From contig CABQJK010000003.1 of the NCBI GenBank assembly GCA_902464495.1, positions 1 through 64,000 on the forward strand: a DNA stretch of 64,000 nt, given 5' to 3'. Below, piece by piece: positions 51,648 through 60,709 of the stretch. Under the pieces are notes generated by a model that made no database searches, was not told the origin of the DNA, and saw nothing but the letters and a program-made list of their open reading frames with translations. The stretch's first letter is position 1; each line of letters starts with the position of its first letter. The translations under genes were made by a program, and so were the position numbers. The DNA comes from an uncultured Collinsella sp. (GTDB taxonomy: Bacteria; Actinomycetota; Coriobacteriia; Coriobacteriales; Coriobacteriaceae).

Positions 51648-53048
51648 CTACTCTCCTCGCAGGTAGGCTTTGACGTCTTCTTCGATGGGGTCATAAAGGT
51701 CGGGGGCGATGCCGATATACTTGCATGCCTCATAGAGCACCGGCACCACGTTGGCGTGGATGGCCACGCAGTGGTGGATGTAGGGGCCCTCGACGATCTT
51801 GGCCTCGAGGCGCTTGAGGTTCTCGACCTCGACCCACAGGTAGGTGCCCATGCCGGCAGGGCCGTCGATGCCGCGGGCGTTGCCCAGCAGCAGCGAGTAC
51901 TCGCCGTTGTCGCCGTCAAAGCGGGCAAGGGTGAGGTCGCCGTGCTTGGCCTCGGCCGTCAGCGCGCCGGGGTGGTCGAAGGCCAGCGGGTAGGTGAGCT
52001 TGGGCTTGACGGCCGCGCAGCTGCAGGGCCAGGGGCCGCAGTGCTGCAGCAGCTCGCCGTTCTCGTTGTCGGGATGGCGGACGGTCCAGTCGGCGAACAT
52101 GCCACGGTGACGACCCAGGTCGGCCGCCTCGACCATGAGCGCAGTGATGGCGCCGTGGATGTCGGTCTCGCAGACGACGGGGATACCCATCTCGTTGAGG
52201 ATGGCGTTGGCGGCGCAGGGCATAATGCCCAGCTCGTCCTGCAGGGCGTTCCAGCACTGGATGGCGCCGGCGTTGCAGCCGTACTTCTCAACGAGGCGCT
52301 TCATAGCGATAGCCAGGCCGGCGACCGCGGGGACCTTGTCCTCGGGAATGCAGATCTCAAAGCTGTCGCGGATATGGTCCAGCATGGCGGCCATGGCCTG
52401 CTCGTCGGCCTGGGCGTCGCGCACGGCCTGCACAAGCTCGGTCATGGGGATGGGCGAAAGCTGGATGTTGAACTTCTCGAGCAGCTCGCCCTCGTTGCAC
52501 ATGGTCGACCAGAAGTCGAACGGACGGGTGGCCATCTGCAGGATGCGGGTGTGCTTGAAGGTCTTAACGACGTTGCACACAGCCAGGAAGTCCCAGACGC
52601 CGCGCTCGAACTCGGGGTCGGTCAGACGGCAGTTGGTCATGTAGGTGAAGGGAACTTGGAAGCGGCGCAGGACCTTACCAGTGGCGAACAGGCCGCACTG
52701 GCTGTCGCGCAGGCGGGTGCCGTCGGGCTCGGGGCGCTCGTCGCGCGGGCCCCACAGCAGCACGGGCAGGCCGAGCTCGCGGGCAAGGCGGGCGCAGACG
52801 TACTCGGTGCCAAAGTTGGCGTGGCACAGCATGATGCCGTCGACGCCCTCGGCGCGGAACTTCTTGACGATAGGCTCGATATGGCTGTCGTCGAACAGCA
52901 GGCCCTCGTCGTTGATGTCGTCGATATCGACGATGTCGACGCCGATCTCGCGCAGGCGGTCAGCCGTCAGACCGCGATACTTGATCGCGTCCGGCGCGCT
53001 AAAGATACTGCGGCGCGTGGGCACAAAACCGAGCTTGATCTTATCCAT
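51648..53048 (-). CDS. L-fucose/L-arabinose isomerase-family aldose isomerase
   Basis: The 466-residue protein has the layered architecture of FucI/AraA-like isomerases (MLCHANFGTEYVCARLARELG, GIPVVCETDIHGAITALM with metal-binding E and D, LLGNARGIDGPAGMGTYLW, HHCVAIHANVV). It converts an aldose to a ketose in the cytoplasm. As first gene of the isomerase-transketolase-kinase operon it sets the substrate; D-apiose fits the set, but fucose, arabinose or others remain possible. GGGAGGAC precedes the ATG. Confidence 0.85.
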   Translation of the reverse strand: MDKIKLGFVPTRRSIFSAPDAIKYRGLTADRLREIGVDIVDIDDINDEGLLFDDSHIEPIVKKFRAEGVDGIMLCHANFGTEYVCARLARELGLPVLLWGPRDERPEPDGTRLRDSQCGLFATGKVLRRFQVPFTYMTNCRLTDPEFERGVWDFLAVCNVVKTFKHTRILQMATRPFDFWSTMCNEGELLEKFNIQLSPIPMTELVQAVRDAQADEQAMAAMLDHIRDSFEICIPEDKVPAVAGLAIAMKRLVEKYGCNAGAIQCWNALQDELGIMPCAANAILNEMGIPVVCETDIHGAITALMVEAADLGRHRGMFADWTVRHPDNENGELLQHCGPWPCSCAAVKPKLTYPLAFDHPGALTAEAKHGDLTLARFDGDNGEYSLLLGNARGIDGPAGMGTYLWVEVENLKRLEAKIVEGPYIHHCVAIHANVVPVLYEACKYIGIAPDLYDPIEEDVKAYLRGE

Positions 53049-53074
53049 GTACGTCCTCCCCTAGTCACATGTTC

Positions 53075-53142
53075 AGTAAACAGACGCATGTTTCGTTTTG
53101 TTCTGTTTACTAAATGTTTTACTCTTCTGTTTAGTAGTTTAA
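53075..53142. promoter_or_regulatory. LacI-type operator cluster before the isomerase operon
   Basis: AGTAAACAGA (53075-53084) and TCTGTTTACT (53102-53111) are perfect 10-bp inverted arms 17 bases apart, followed by CTGTTTAGTAGTTTAA. The same TAAAC/GTTTA half-sites occur before the PTS gene, the esterase and lacI. Confidence 0.75.
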
Positions 53143-53212
53143 CGCGAAATACCCGTAGGCGGTAGAGAAATCAGCCTAAACGGTATGTAAACAATCTGAA
53201 CATACAAGGGGA

Positions 53213-53241
53213 ACAAAAAAGAGGGCCCCGAAGGACCCTCT
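53213..53241 (-). terminator. Intrinsic terminator after lacI-type gene
   Basis: On the minus strand AGAGGGTCC-TTCGG-GGCCCTCT is followed by TTTTTTG, 67 bases after the regulator stop. Confidence 0.9.
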
Positions 53242-53307
53242 ATCTGTGGCGTTTTGTGTGTCCGCCGTAACGCGGGCGCATTTATCGCGAGTAAGCGGCG
53301 CTTTCGC

Positions 53308-54318
53308 CTAGAGTTCGCGCACACTCTGGCGCTCGACAAAGTAGGTCGAAACGGCCGTCTTGCAGGTGTAGCTTTTGGGGTTGCGGATGTTGCCCACCAG
53401 GCGGCGTACCGCGATCTCGCCCACCTCGTGCTTGGGAACGTGCACCGTGGTGAGCGGCGGATTGGAGAAAGCGCCCACGGACAGATCATCGAAGCCGATC
53501 ATCGATACGTCATCGGGCACGCGCACGCCGTGCTCGTTAAGGGCACGCATGGCACCCACGGCGAGCACGTCGTTCTCGGCGAAGAAAGCCGTCGGCAGGT
53601 CGTCGCGCGAGACGGTATCGAGCCAGGCGCCCATGTCGTGGTAAGCGCCCTCGAGCGTGGTGCCCAGGGTGATATGCCATGCCGGATTGGGCTCGAGACC
53701 CGCGTCCTCAAGCGCCTGACGGTAACCGCGCTCACGGTCCTTAAAGTTGCGGATACGCAGGTCGCCGGCAAGATAGCCGATCTGCTTGTGGCCCTTTTCG
53801 ATAAGATGGTCCACTGCGCGCAGCACCGAGTCGGTGTTGGCGATGACCACGGCATCGAAGTACTGGCGGTCGCTCCAGCCGTCGAGCACGATCAGGTGGG
53901 CGGCGGCGTTGGCGAACAGGGCGTAGTCCTCCTCGCCCAGCTCGGTACCCATCAGCACGATGGCGGCCGACGGATCGGCGATCAGGCCCTCGACCTGCGG
54001 GCGCACGGCGTCCAGGTCGCTAAAGTCGAGCGAGACAAAGCTCGTGCTCATGCCGTGGCGACGCGCCTGGCGCTCCACGCCCTCGATGACCGCAGGGTGG
54101 AAGGTGCTCTCGTCCAGGATGGCGCCCGTCTTGCGCGCAAGCACGAACTGGATACTCTCGAGTTGCGTCGACTGCTGGTAGCCGAGTGACTGCGCGCACT
54201 CAAGGATGATCTTAGCGGTCTCTTCGCTCACGCTGCGCTTGCGGTTGAGCGCGTTGGACACGGTCGCGGGCGAAAAGCCGGTGATGCGGCTGATCTCGCG
54301 GACACTTGCTTTGGCCAT
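53308..54318 (-). CDS. LacI-family transcriptional regulator
   Basis: The 336-residue protein has an N-terminal LacI HTH (SVREISRITGFSPATVSNALN) and hinge, then a periplasmic-binding-protein-like sensor (VFFAENDVL-type segment TAFFAENDVLAVGAMRAL, VSMIGFDDLSVGAF). It lies upstream of the isomerase operon on the same strand and is the obvious candidate to bind the TAAAC/GTTTA palindromes. GGGGGAACC precedes the ATG at 54318. Confidence 0.93.
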   Translation of the reverse strand: MAKASVREISRITGFSPATVSNALNRKRSVSEETAKIILECAQSLGYQQSTQLESIQFVLARKTGAILDESTFHPAVIEGVERQARRHGMSTSFVSLDFSDLDAVRPQVEGLIADPSAAIVLMGTELGEEDYALFANAAAHLIVLDGWSDRQYFDAVVIANTDSVLRAVDHLIEKGHKQIGYLAGDLRIRNFKDRERGYRQALEDAGLEPNPAWHITLGTTLEGAYHDMGAWLDTVSRDDLPTAFFAENDVLAVGAMRALNEHGVRVPDDVSMIGFDDLSVGAFSNPPLTTVHVPKHEVGEIAVRRLVGNIRNPKSYTCKTAVSTYFVERQSVREL

Positions 54319-54399
54319 GGTTCCCCCTAGCATCGGTCGTGACCGGACATCGTGGCTTGACCACCCGTGGCTCGGCAACTAAACGACCGCAAATTCAAT

Positions 54400-54435
54400 C
54401 TAAACAGAATAGTAAATGTTTATTAGCTAGTTTAG
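54400..54435. promoter_or_regulatory. Probable autoregulatory operator of the LacI gene
   Basis: TAAACA (54401-54406) and TGTTTA (54417-54422) form a dyad; another TAGTTTA follows at 54428. It lies about 85 bases upstream of the regulator start. Confidence 0.6.
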
Positions 54436-54493
54436 CCTGTTGTCAAGCAAAGTGACGCAACTATTCCCCCCAACGGATGCATTTACTCGGTAG

Positions 54494-54510
54494 CTAATTT
54501 GGGACGGGGC
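54494..54510. repeat. Solo arm of palindrome family F
   Basis: CTAATTTGGGACGGGGC occurs once, without its complementary arm, just after the nucleoside hydrolase stop. It could be a half-deleted copy. Confidence 0.55.
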
Positions 54511-54521
54511 GCAGGAAGCAC

Positions 54522-55496
54522 TTAGCCCAAGACGTGGGCCATGCGTGCCTTGAATTCGGCGAGAAAGCGCGGGGCGTCCACGGTGAGCGCCACGAGCGCG
54601 CTCTTGTCCGGATCGGACAGGCGATGCTCATCGCAAATGGTGCGGCCGCGATACTCGCCCAGCAGATCAACACGCAGATTGCAGCCGAGCGCACCCACGA
54701 GCGTTGGATCAATCGCCACGGCAACCGCCAGCGGATCATGCAGCGCGCAGCCGCCCAGGTAGGGCGCGTTCATCTCGTACGAGCCAATGTAGTGCTCGAC
54801 CATGCTCGCAAATGCGCAGCCAGCCATAGTGCCCGAGCCCGTCCAGCCGGCAATGTCGCGGCGTGTGAGCACCACGCGATGCGTCACGTCCAGACCCACC
54901 ATGGTGAGCTTACGGCCCGAGCGCAGCACCGCGTCGGCTGCCTCGGGGTCGCTCGCCATGTTGGCCTCGGCGCCCGCGCTCACGTTGCCGGGCACGGTAA
55001 GGGCGCCGCCCATCACGACCACGCGGCCGATGGACATCATCGCCGCCGCATCGCGCTCCAGGGCGAGCGCCAGGTTGGAGAGCGGGCCAGTCGCTACGTA
55101 GACCAGATCGGGACCATAGGTACGCGCGGCATCGATCAGATAATCGACCGCCGCGTTGCCGTCGGCCGAGGTCGCTCCCACCGGCTCGTAGGGCGACGCG
55201 GGCACGCTCGCGCCGCCGATGCCGTTCTTGCCGTGAATGAGCGCGGTGGACGCCGGCGGCGTATAGGGCTCAGTCGCCTGCAGAGGACGGTCGGCACCCA
55301 GGTACACCGGAACCTCGGGGCGACCCAGCAGATCGAGCACCGCCAGGCAGTTGTGCGCCGATTGCTCGACGCGCACGTTGCCAAAGCACGTGGTGATGCC
55401 CACGAGCTCCACCTCGGGGCTCGCGATGGCATAGGCGAGCGCCATCGCATCGTCCACACCCATATCCAGATCAAGGATCAGCTTCTTGGTTGCCAT
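54522..55496 (-). CDS. Ribonucleoside hydrolase
   Basis: The 324-residue protein has the calcium motif LILDLDMGVDDAMAL, the family segment VYVATGPLSNLALAL, MGGALTVPGNVSAGAEANMA and the late CALHDPLAVA histidine region. It hydrolyses ribonucleosides to base and ribose. The ribokinase gene lies 30 bases upstream on the same strand, giving a nucleoside-to-ribose-5-phosphate salvage pair. The substrate base is not predictable. Confidence 0.92.
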   Translation of the reverse strand: MATKKLILDLDMGVDDAMALAYAIASPEVELVGITTCFGNVRVEQSAHNCLAVLDLLGRPEVPVYLGADRPLQATEPYTPPASTALIHGKNGIGGASVPASPYEPVGATSADGNAAVDYLIDAARTYGPDLVYVATGPLSNLALALERDAAAMMSIGRVVVMGGALTVPGNVSAGAEANMASDPEAADAVLRSGRKLTMVGLDVTHRVVLTRRDIAGWTGSGTMAGCAFASMVEHYIGSYEMNAPYLGGCALHDPLAVAVAIDPTLVGALGCNLRVDLLGEYRGRTICDEHRLSDPDKSALVALTVDAPRFLAEFKARMAHVLG

Positions 55497-55526
55497 TGTT
55501 CTACTCCGCTTCTCCGTCTTTATCGT

Positions 55527-56489
55527 TTAACCAAACCAATGTTCAACTTCGGCGCGCGTGGGAATCGATTGCTGAGCGCCCAGGCGCGATACCGTCACCG
55601 CCGAGGCGCGAGCACCCGCGGCCATGCACTCAAAGAGTTGCAAGCCCTCTAGGCGAGCCGCCGCCAACGCACCGATAAACGTATCGCCGGCGGCCGTGGT
55701 ATCGACTACCGTACTTGAAAGTGCCGGCATGCGCAGCAGCTCACCGCCATCGCCGAGCGTAACCGAGCCGGCACCGCCCAGCGTGATGACCGCGGCGCCG
55801 GGGCCCTTGTCGAGCAGCGCATTGAGCGCGGCGACGCAACTCGCATCATCCATGGGCAGAATGCCCGTCAGAACCTGGCACTCGGTCTCGTTGGGACAGA
55901 CCAGGTCGACCGCAGGCCAGACCTCCGCAGGCAGCTCGCAGGCGGGCGCAGGGTTAAAGACCGTATAGAACCCCAGCTCGTGAGCGCAAGCAAGCGCCTC
56001 GGCCGTCGCTGCAAGGTCACATTCGCCCTGGGCGATAAAGACGCCGCCAGCAGCCGGGGCAAACTCGCTGGCATCGCCGTCGAGCTCGTCGGCCACCAAG
56101 CGCCTCAGTGCGCGGGCAACGTCCTCGCCCGCAAGCGCATGGTTGGCGCCCGGCGACAGCACGATGCGGTTGTCGCTCTCGCAGCGAATGATAGTCGCGG
56201 TACCGGTCTCCACGTCATCGCGACGCGCCACAAACTCAACGCCCACGCCGGCATCCTGGAGCCCTGCCACAAGCGCATCGCCAAAGGTATCGCGCCCAAC
56301 AGCGCCAATCATGCACGTGCGCGCACCCATGCGCGCAGCAGCGACGGCCTGGTTAGCGCCCTTGCCACCAGCGTTGGTGATAAAACCGCTGCCACCGACT
56401 GTCTCGCCCGCGCGCGGCATGCGCTCGCACGCCACCGAAAGGTCCATGTTCATGCTGCCGAACACCGCAACGATGCTGTGATCCGCCAT
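55527..56489 (-). CDS. rbsK: Ribokinase (PfkB family)
   Basis: The 320-residue protein has the PfkB motifs GGSGFITNAGGKGANQAVAAARMGA (split at residues 32-56) and DTTAAGDTFIGAL with the catalytic aspartate. The start VFGSMNMDLSV is typical of ribokinase. It phosphorylates ribose, here probably released by the nucleoside hydrolase encoded next. GAGGAGG precedes the ATG at 56489; a longer reading to 56618 is unsupported. Confidence 0.92.
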   Translation of the reverse strand: MADHSIVAVFGSMNMDLSVACERMPRAGETVGGSGFITNAGGKGANQAVAAARMGARTCMIGAVGRDTFGDALVAGLQDAGVGVEFVARRDDVETGTATIIRCESDNRIVLSPGANHALAGEDVARALRRLVADELDGDASEFAPAAGGVFIAQGECDLAATAEALACAHELGFYTVFNPAPACELPAEVWPAVDLVCPNETECQVLTGILPMDDASCVAALNALLDKGPGAAVITLGGAGSVTLGDGGELLRMPALSSTVVDTTAAGDTFIGALAAARLEGLQLFECMAAGARASAVTVSRLGAQQSIPTRAEVEHWFG

Positions 56490-56676
56490 GGAAACCTCCT
56501 CGTCTTCAGGCTTTGCGCCCACCGTCGACCAACGATTGTGCACTCTCGCACCCCCTATAACTTTAGTCCACTTTGATGTGGACGCGCGCTTGAGCTTGCG
56601 CCAGCAGCAAGCATTCACAGGGGCAGGCAGCTACAATGAATACGTGCTGATTATTCTCGTCATTGGATGATGTTTT

Positions 56677-58893
56677 ATGGAACAATTCTCGCAATCGGGC
56701 TCGCGCGGTCGACGCCGCACGGGCAACGAGCCGGCGCCGCACGAACGCGTGAAGGGCGAACGCCGTGCCAACGAGCCGCGACGCACCGCGAGCCCCCATC
56801 GCGCTTCTGCCAACAACGCGGGCCGCGCCAACACTCCCGCCGCGGAGCAGACGCCTGCTCGCCCCAAGTCCCGCTACATCCCTGCCCTTGACGGCCTGCG
56901 CACGCTTGCCGTCGTCGCGGTGGTGCTCTATCACCTCAACCTCACGTGGGCTCAGGGCGGCCTGCTTGGCGTCACGATCTTCTTTGTGCTTTCGGGCTAT
57001 CTGATCACACGCCTGCTACTCAACGAAGTCGCTAAGACCGGCCGCATCGACCTCAAGAGCTTCTGGATCCGCCGCATCCGTCGCCTGGTCCCCGCCGTGG
57101 TGACCGTTGTGGTTGTAACCTGTGCGCTGTGCACCGTCTTCAACCACGTGATGCTCACCAAGATGCGTCCCGACATTCTGCCGTCGCTGCTGTTCTTTAA
57201 CAACTGGTGGCAGATTATGCAGGACGTCTCGTACTTCAACGCCCTGGGCGACCCCTCGCCGCTTACGCACTTTTGGTCGCTCGCCATCGAGGAACAATTC
57301 TACCTGGTTTGGCCACCGCTGCTGTTTGCCATGGTGTCCATGCATGTGAGCAAACCCAACACGCGCCGTGTGGTCCTGGGACTCGCAGCGGTATCCGCCC
57401 TTGCCATGATGGTGCTCTACAACCCTGCCGCCGACCCCAGCCGCGTGTACTACGGCACCGACACCCGCGTCTTCTCGCTGCTGCTGGGCGCCTGGATGGC
57501 CTTTATCCCCGATCGCGACCTAGCGCCGGTGCGTCTCGCTCATCGTTTGGGGCTCAATCGCCTGGCTGGCGCCGCCAAGCACGGCAAGAACGCCGAGGGC
57601 AAGCCTGGCGAGAAGGCCGACAACGCAGCCGAGACCGTCCCGGCACAGCCGAGCGCCCTCGTGCGCTTTTGGTCCTCGCCCGCATCCATCGATGTGTTGG
57701 GCGTCGTGGGTCTGGTTGGCCTTGCCGCCATGGTCGCGCTCACCAACGGCTACACCGCGTTCCAGTATCGCGGCGGCACGCTGCTATGCTCCATCCTCAC
57801 GCTCATGGTCATCGCGGCCTGCGTGCAGCCCCAGGGAATGGTTGCCCGCGCACTGTCCGCCGAGCCGCTCGTGTGGGTTGGCAAGCGCTCGTACAGCATC
57901 TACCTGTGGCACTATCCGCTACTGTTGCTCATGAACCCGGTCGCCAACATCAACGATACGCCATGGTGGCAGTACATTTTGCAGGTGTTGTTGGTGGTCG
58001 CCGTAGCCGAATGTTCATATCGCTTTATCGAGACGCCGTTTAGAAAGGGCGCCTTTGGGCGCACCGTATCCGAGTTCCGCGACGGCACCACCGCGCCCGC
58101 CAACTGGGTGCGCGCGCACGTCCCTGTCTGCGCAGCCTGCGCTGTCGTGTTGGTCGTTGCTCTGGGCGGCCTGATCTTTGTGCCGGAGACCTCCGCACTG
58201 AGCGGTGAGGGCGCCGAAGTCCTCAACAAGGAAGCCAAGAACACCGCGCCAACGGACCAACAGGCAGCCGACGACACCGACAAGGACAACGACGGCTTCC
58301 CCGATGGCTCCTACGACCTGCTGATGATCGGTGACTCCGTGTCGCTGCGCGCCGTCGATTCCTTTGACGGCGTATTCCCCCACAGTCACATCGATGCCGA
58401 AAAGGGCCGCCAGTTTGATGCGGGCCGCGCGACATTTGAGGGCTATCTCCAACAGAACCTTGCCGGCAAGATCGTGGTCTTTGCGCTGGGCACCAACGGC
58501 TTGGTAACCGACGACCAGATCGACGCCATCATGGCCGATGCAGGAGATAAGCGTATTGTGGTGTTTGTGAACACGCGCAGCCCGCAGCCATGGGTTGGTT
58601 CTACCAACCAGGCCATCGCCAACGCCGCTACGCGCTACAAAAACGTGCGCGTTATCGACTGGTACGGATACAGTGCCAATCGCAACGACCTGTTCGATGG
58701 CGATGGCACGCACCTATCGACCACTGGCGTGACTGAGTACCTCAACTTGATCCACGATGCAGTCAAGAAGGACCTGCCCGTGCATCCCGAGGATCACGTC
58801 AACGATCCGCAGCCGGCAGCCGTCAAGTCTGCCACCGACGCGCTCGTCAATGCGCTCGCTCTCAAGCCGCACAAGCTGGGCACCGACAAGTAA
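56677..58893 (+). CDS. Membrane acyltransferase (Acyl_transf_3) with SGNH domain
   Basis: The 738-residue protein has a basic, disordered N-tail (about 65 residues). An acyltransferase-3 membrane domain follows, with about ten helices (YIPALDGLRTLAVVAVVLYH, SGYLITRLL, FWSLAIEEQFYLVWP). An extracytoplasmic SGNH domain ends the protein, with YDLLMIGDSVSLRA as Ser block and DGTHLSTTGV as DxxH block. This is the OatA/OafA layout that O-acetylates peptidoglycan or surface polysaccharide. It is a single gene. Confidence 0.92.
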   Translation: MEQFSQSGSRGRRRTGNEPAPHERVKGERRANEPRRTASPHRASANNAGRANTPAAEQTPARPKSRYIPALDGLRTLAVVAVVLYHLNLTWAQGGLLGVTIFFVLSGYLITRLLLNEVAKTGRIDLKSFWIRRIRRLVPAVVTVVVVTCALCTVFNHVMLTKMRPDILPSLLFFNNWWQIMQDVSYFNALGDPSPLTHFWSLAIEEQFYLVWPPLLFAMVSMHVSKPNTRRVVLGLAAVSALAMMVLYNPAADPSRVYYGTDTRVFSLLLGAWMAFIPDRDLAPVRLAHRLGLNRLAGAAKHGKNAEGKPGEKADNAAETVPAQPSALVRFWSSPASIDVLGVVGLVGLAAMVALTNGYTAFQYRGGTLLCSILTLMVIAACVQPQGMVARALSAEPLVWVGKRSYSIYLWHYPLLLLMNPVANINDTPWWQYILQVLLVVAVAECSYRFIETPFRKGAFGRTVSEFRDGTTAPANWVRAHVPVCAACAVVLVVALGGLIFVPETSALSGEGAEVLNKEAKNTAPTDQQAADDTDKDNDGFPDGSYDLLMIGDSVSLRAVDSFDGVFPHSHIDAEKGRQFDAGRATFEGYLQQNLAGKIVVFALGTNGLVTDDQIDAIMADAGDKRIVVFVNTRSPQPWVGSTNQAIANAATRYKNVRVIDWYGYSANRNDLFDGDGTHLSTTGVTEYLNLIHDAVKKDLPVHPEDHVNDPQPAAVKSATDALVNALALKPHKLGTDK

Positions 58894-59141
58894 CCTGCAG
58901 CGCAAACTTCCCACATCCGGGGGGGGTACCTGCCACGGCAGGCACCCCCTCCGACAGTTAGGGACGTTCCTTATGTGCCGGCACCCAGGGACACTCCTGA
59001 CACAGCCGAGGAACGCCCTCCTTGCGACCAAATTCTGGGCGCCTCGCCACCCCGAACGTTGTTTCCAAGCCCACACCCGCAGCAAACAACCCAAAATCAC
59101 TCTTTTCGAGCCGGCTCCAAGGGGTCGTGGACAAAAAGGGG
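58894..59141. other. Gap without a gene
   Basis: A GC-rich hairpin (58922-58949, inner CCTGCC/GGCAGG) without a T run follows the acyltransferase and may end its transcript. Short GGGACGTTCC and CCCAGGGACAC motifs follow. I see no gene here. Confidence 0.6.
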
Positions 59142-59341
59142 CAAATATGAGTACTGTTACCATTTTAGTAGCAGGCAAAACTACCCAAAATGGCGCTCAT
59201 GCGGTAGCGCGCGAGCCTTCCAGTTGACCAGAATGGCCGGCTTAGGACTTGGAGACCCGCTTTTAATAAACAGATTCTTAACTATGTTCATTATTTTCTT
59301 GGTCGTAAATGCTATCGGCCAGACAACAGTACTCATATTTG
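59142..59341. repeat. 200-bp element with 17-bp perfect inverted ends
   Basis: CAAATATGAGTACTGTT (59142-59158) is exactly complementary to 59325-59341. Inside, CCATTTTAGTAG and CTACCCAAAATGG form a further hairpin. The segment is AT-richer than the flanks and has no coding frame that looks real. Confidence 0.78.
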
Positions 59342-59385
59342 GCATTATTTGTCCACTCACATATTACTAACCCCCTATAACAGGC

Positions 59386-59418
59386 AAAATACAGGCCGCA
59401 ACCCATGGCAGCGGCCTG
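59386..59418 (-). terminator. Terminator after the NRAMP-type gene
   Basis: CAGGCCGC (minus strand, 59418-59411) pairs with GCGGCCTG (59399-59392) and is followed by TATTTTG, 20 bases after the stop. Confidence 0.82.
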
Positions 59419-59438
59419 TTTGGAGTCCAAAAGAGGCG

Positions 59439-60701
59439 CTAAGCGCTGTAGCCCATCGCCTGCAGGACAAACATGACGACCGTGAGCACCGTAATCACGC
59501 CGATAGTCGCCCACGTGAGCACGTTCCATACGCGGCCGTTGCGGTTGGCGCCCATAATGTGACGGTCGGCGGCGATAACCACCTGGAACACCAGAACCAC
59601 GGGCAGTAGCACGCCATTGATGACCTGCGAGGTCATCATAATCTGGAACAGATCGACGCCGGGCATAAGCACCAGCACGGCAGAGATACCGATGATGGCC
59701 GTAATGATGCCGCGATAGACCGGGGCCTCGTCCCAGCTGCGGTCGGCACCGCGCTCCCATCCAAATGCCTCGCAGATAGCGCTCGACGTAACGCCCGGCA
59801 GCACGCAGGCGGCCAAGAAGCTCGCCGCGACCAAGCCCGAGGCAAACAGTACCGTGGACCACTGACCCGCAATAGGCTCCAGCGCGCGGGCAGCATCGGC
59901 GGCATCGCTAATCTGAATACCCGCCGGGAACAACACCGTACCGGTCGTGATGATAATAAAGCCGGCAATGACATCGGCAGCGATCGAGCCGCTCACGGTA
60001 TCAATACGCTGCAGCACGATATCGTCCTCGCCCGCGTTCTTATCGACCACGTTGTTCTGCGCCAAGAAAATCATCCACGGCGCGATGGTGGTACCGATCG
60101 TTGCGACCACGAGCGACACGTAGCTGGGGTCATTTTGAATGTTAGGCACGACCAGGTCGACCGCGACCTCACCCCAGTTGGGGCCAGCCATAAACGCGGC
60201 GACGATGTAGGTCACGAACACGCAGCTCACCAGCAGCAGAATCTTCTCGATGCGCTGGAAACTCCCCGACATGGTAAGCATCCACACCAGCAGCGCCACG
60301 AGCGGCACCGAGATGCTCGCCGGAACGCCAAACAGGGCAAGACCACTCGCGATGCCCGCAAATTCCGAAATGGTCACAGCCGTGTTGGCGATCAACAGCG
60401 CCGCCATAGCAAGTACACTCTTGCGCACGCCAAAGCGCTCGCGAATGAGCGATGCCAGGCCCTTGCCCGTGACGCAGCCGCAGCGCGCCGCGGTCTCCTG
60501 CGTCACGATGAGCAGCACAGTCATGACAGGAAGCATCCACAGCATCTTGTAGCCATAGCTGGCGCCCGCGCTGGAATACGTTGCAATGCCGCCGGCGTCA
60601 TTGCCCGAAAGCGCCGCCAGCAGACCGGGACCCATAGCGCCAAAGATGGCCGCGATGGTCAACTTTTGCTTGGTGCCCGACTTTTGCTTGGTATTTTGCA
60701 C
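59439..60701 (-). CDS. NRAMP-superfamily transporter, NRMT-like (probable Mg2+ uptake)
   Basis: The 420-residue protein has about 11 helices with the NRAMP order. In helix 1 the usual DPGN is DAGG (SGNDAGGIATYSSAGASYGY), and in helix 6 the MPH motif is APW (TTIAPWMIFLAQ). Loss of the metal-selective methionine is the mark of NRAMP-related Mg2+ transporters (NRMTs) such as the one from Eggerthella lenta. The GTG start at 60701 has AGGTGG and lies nine bases after the MgtE-like stop. Mn2+ transport is the less likely alternative. Confidence 0.85.
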   Translation of the reverse strand: MQNTKQKSGTKQKLTIAAIFGAMGPGLLAALSGNDAGGIATYSSAGASYGYKMLWMLPVMTVLLIVTQETAARCGCVTGKGLASLIRERFGVRKSVLAMAALLIANTAVTISEFAGIASGLALFGVPASISVPLVALLVWMLTMSGSFQRIEKILLLVSCVFVTYIVAAFMAGPNWGEVAVDLVVPNIQNDPSYVSLVVATIGTTIAPWMIFLAQNNVVDKNAGEDDIVLQRIDTVSGSIAADVIAGFIIITTGTVLFPAGIQISDAADAARALEPIAGQWSTVLFASGLVAASFLAACVLPGVTSSAICEAFGWERGADRSWDEAPVYRGIITAIIGISAVLVLMPGVDLFQIMMTSQVINGVLLPVVLVFQVVIAADRHIMGANRNGRVWNVLTWATIGVITVLTVVMFVLQAMGYSA

Positions 60702-60709
60702 GCGACCAC

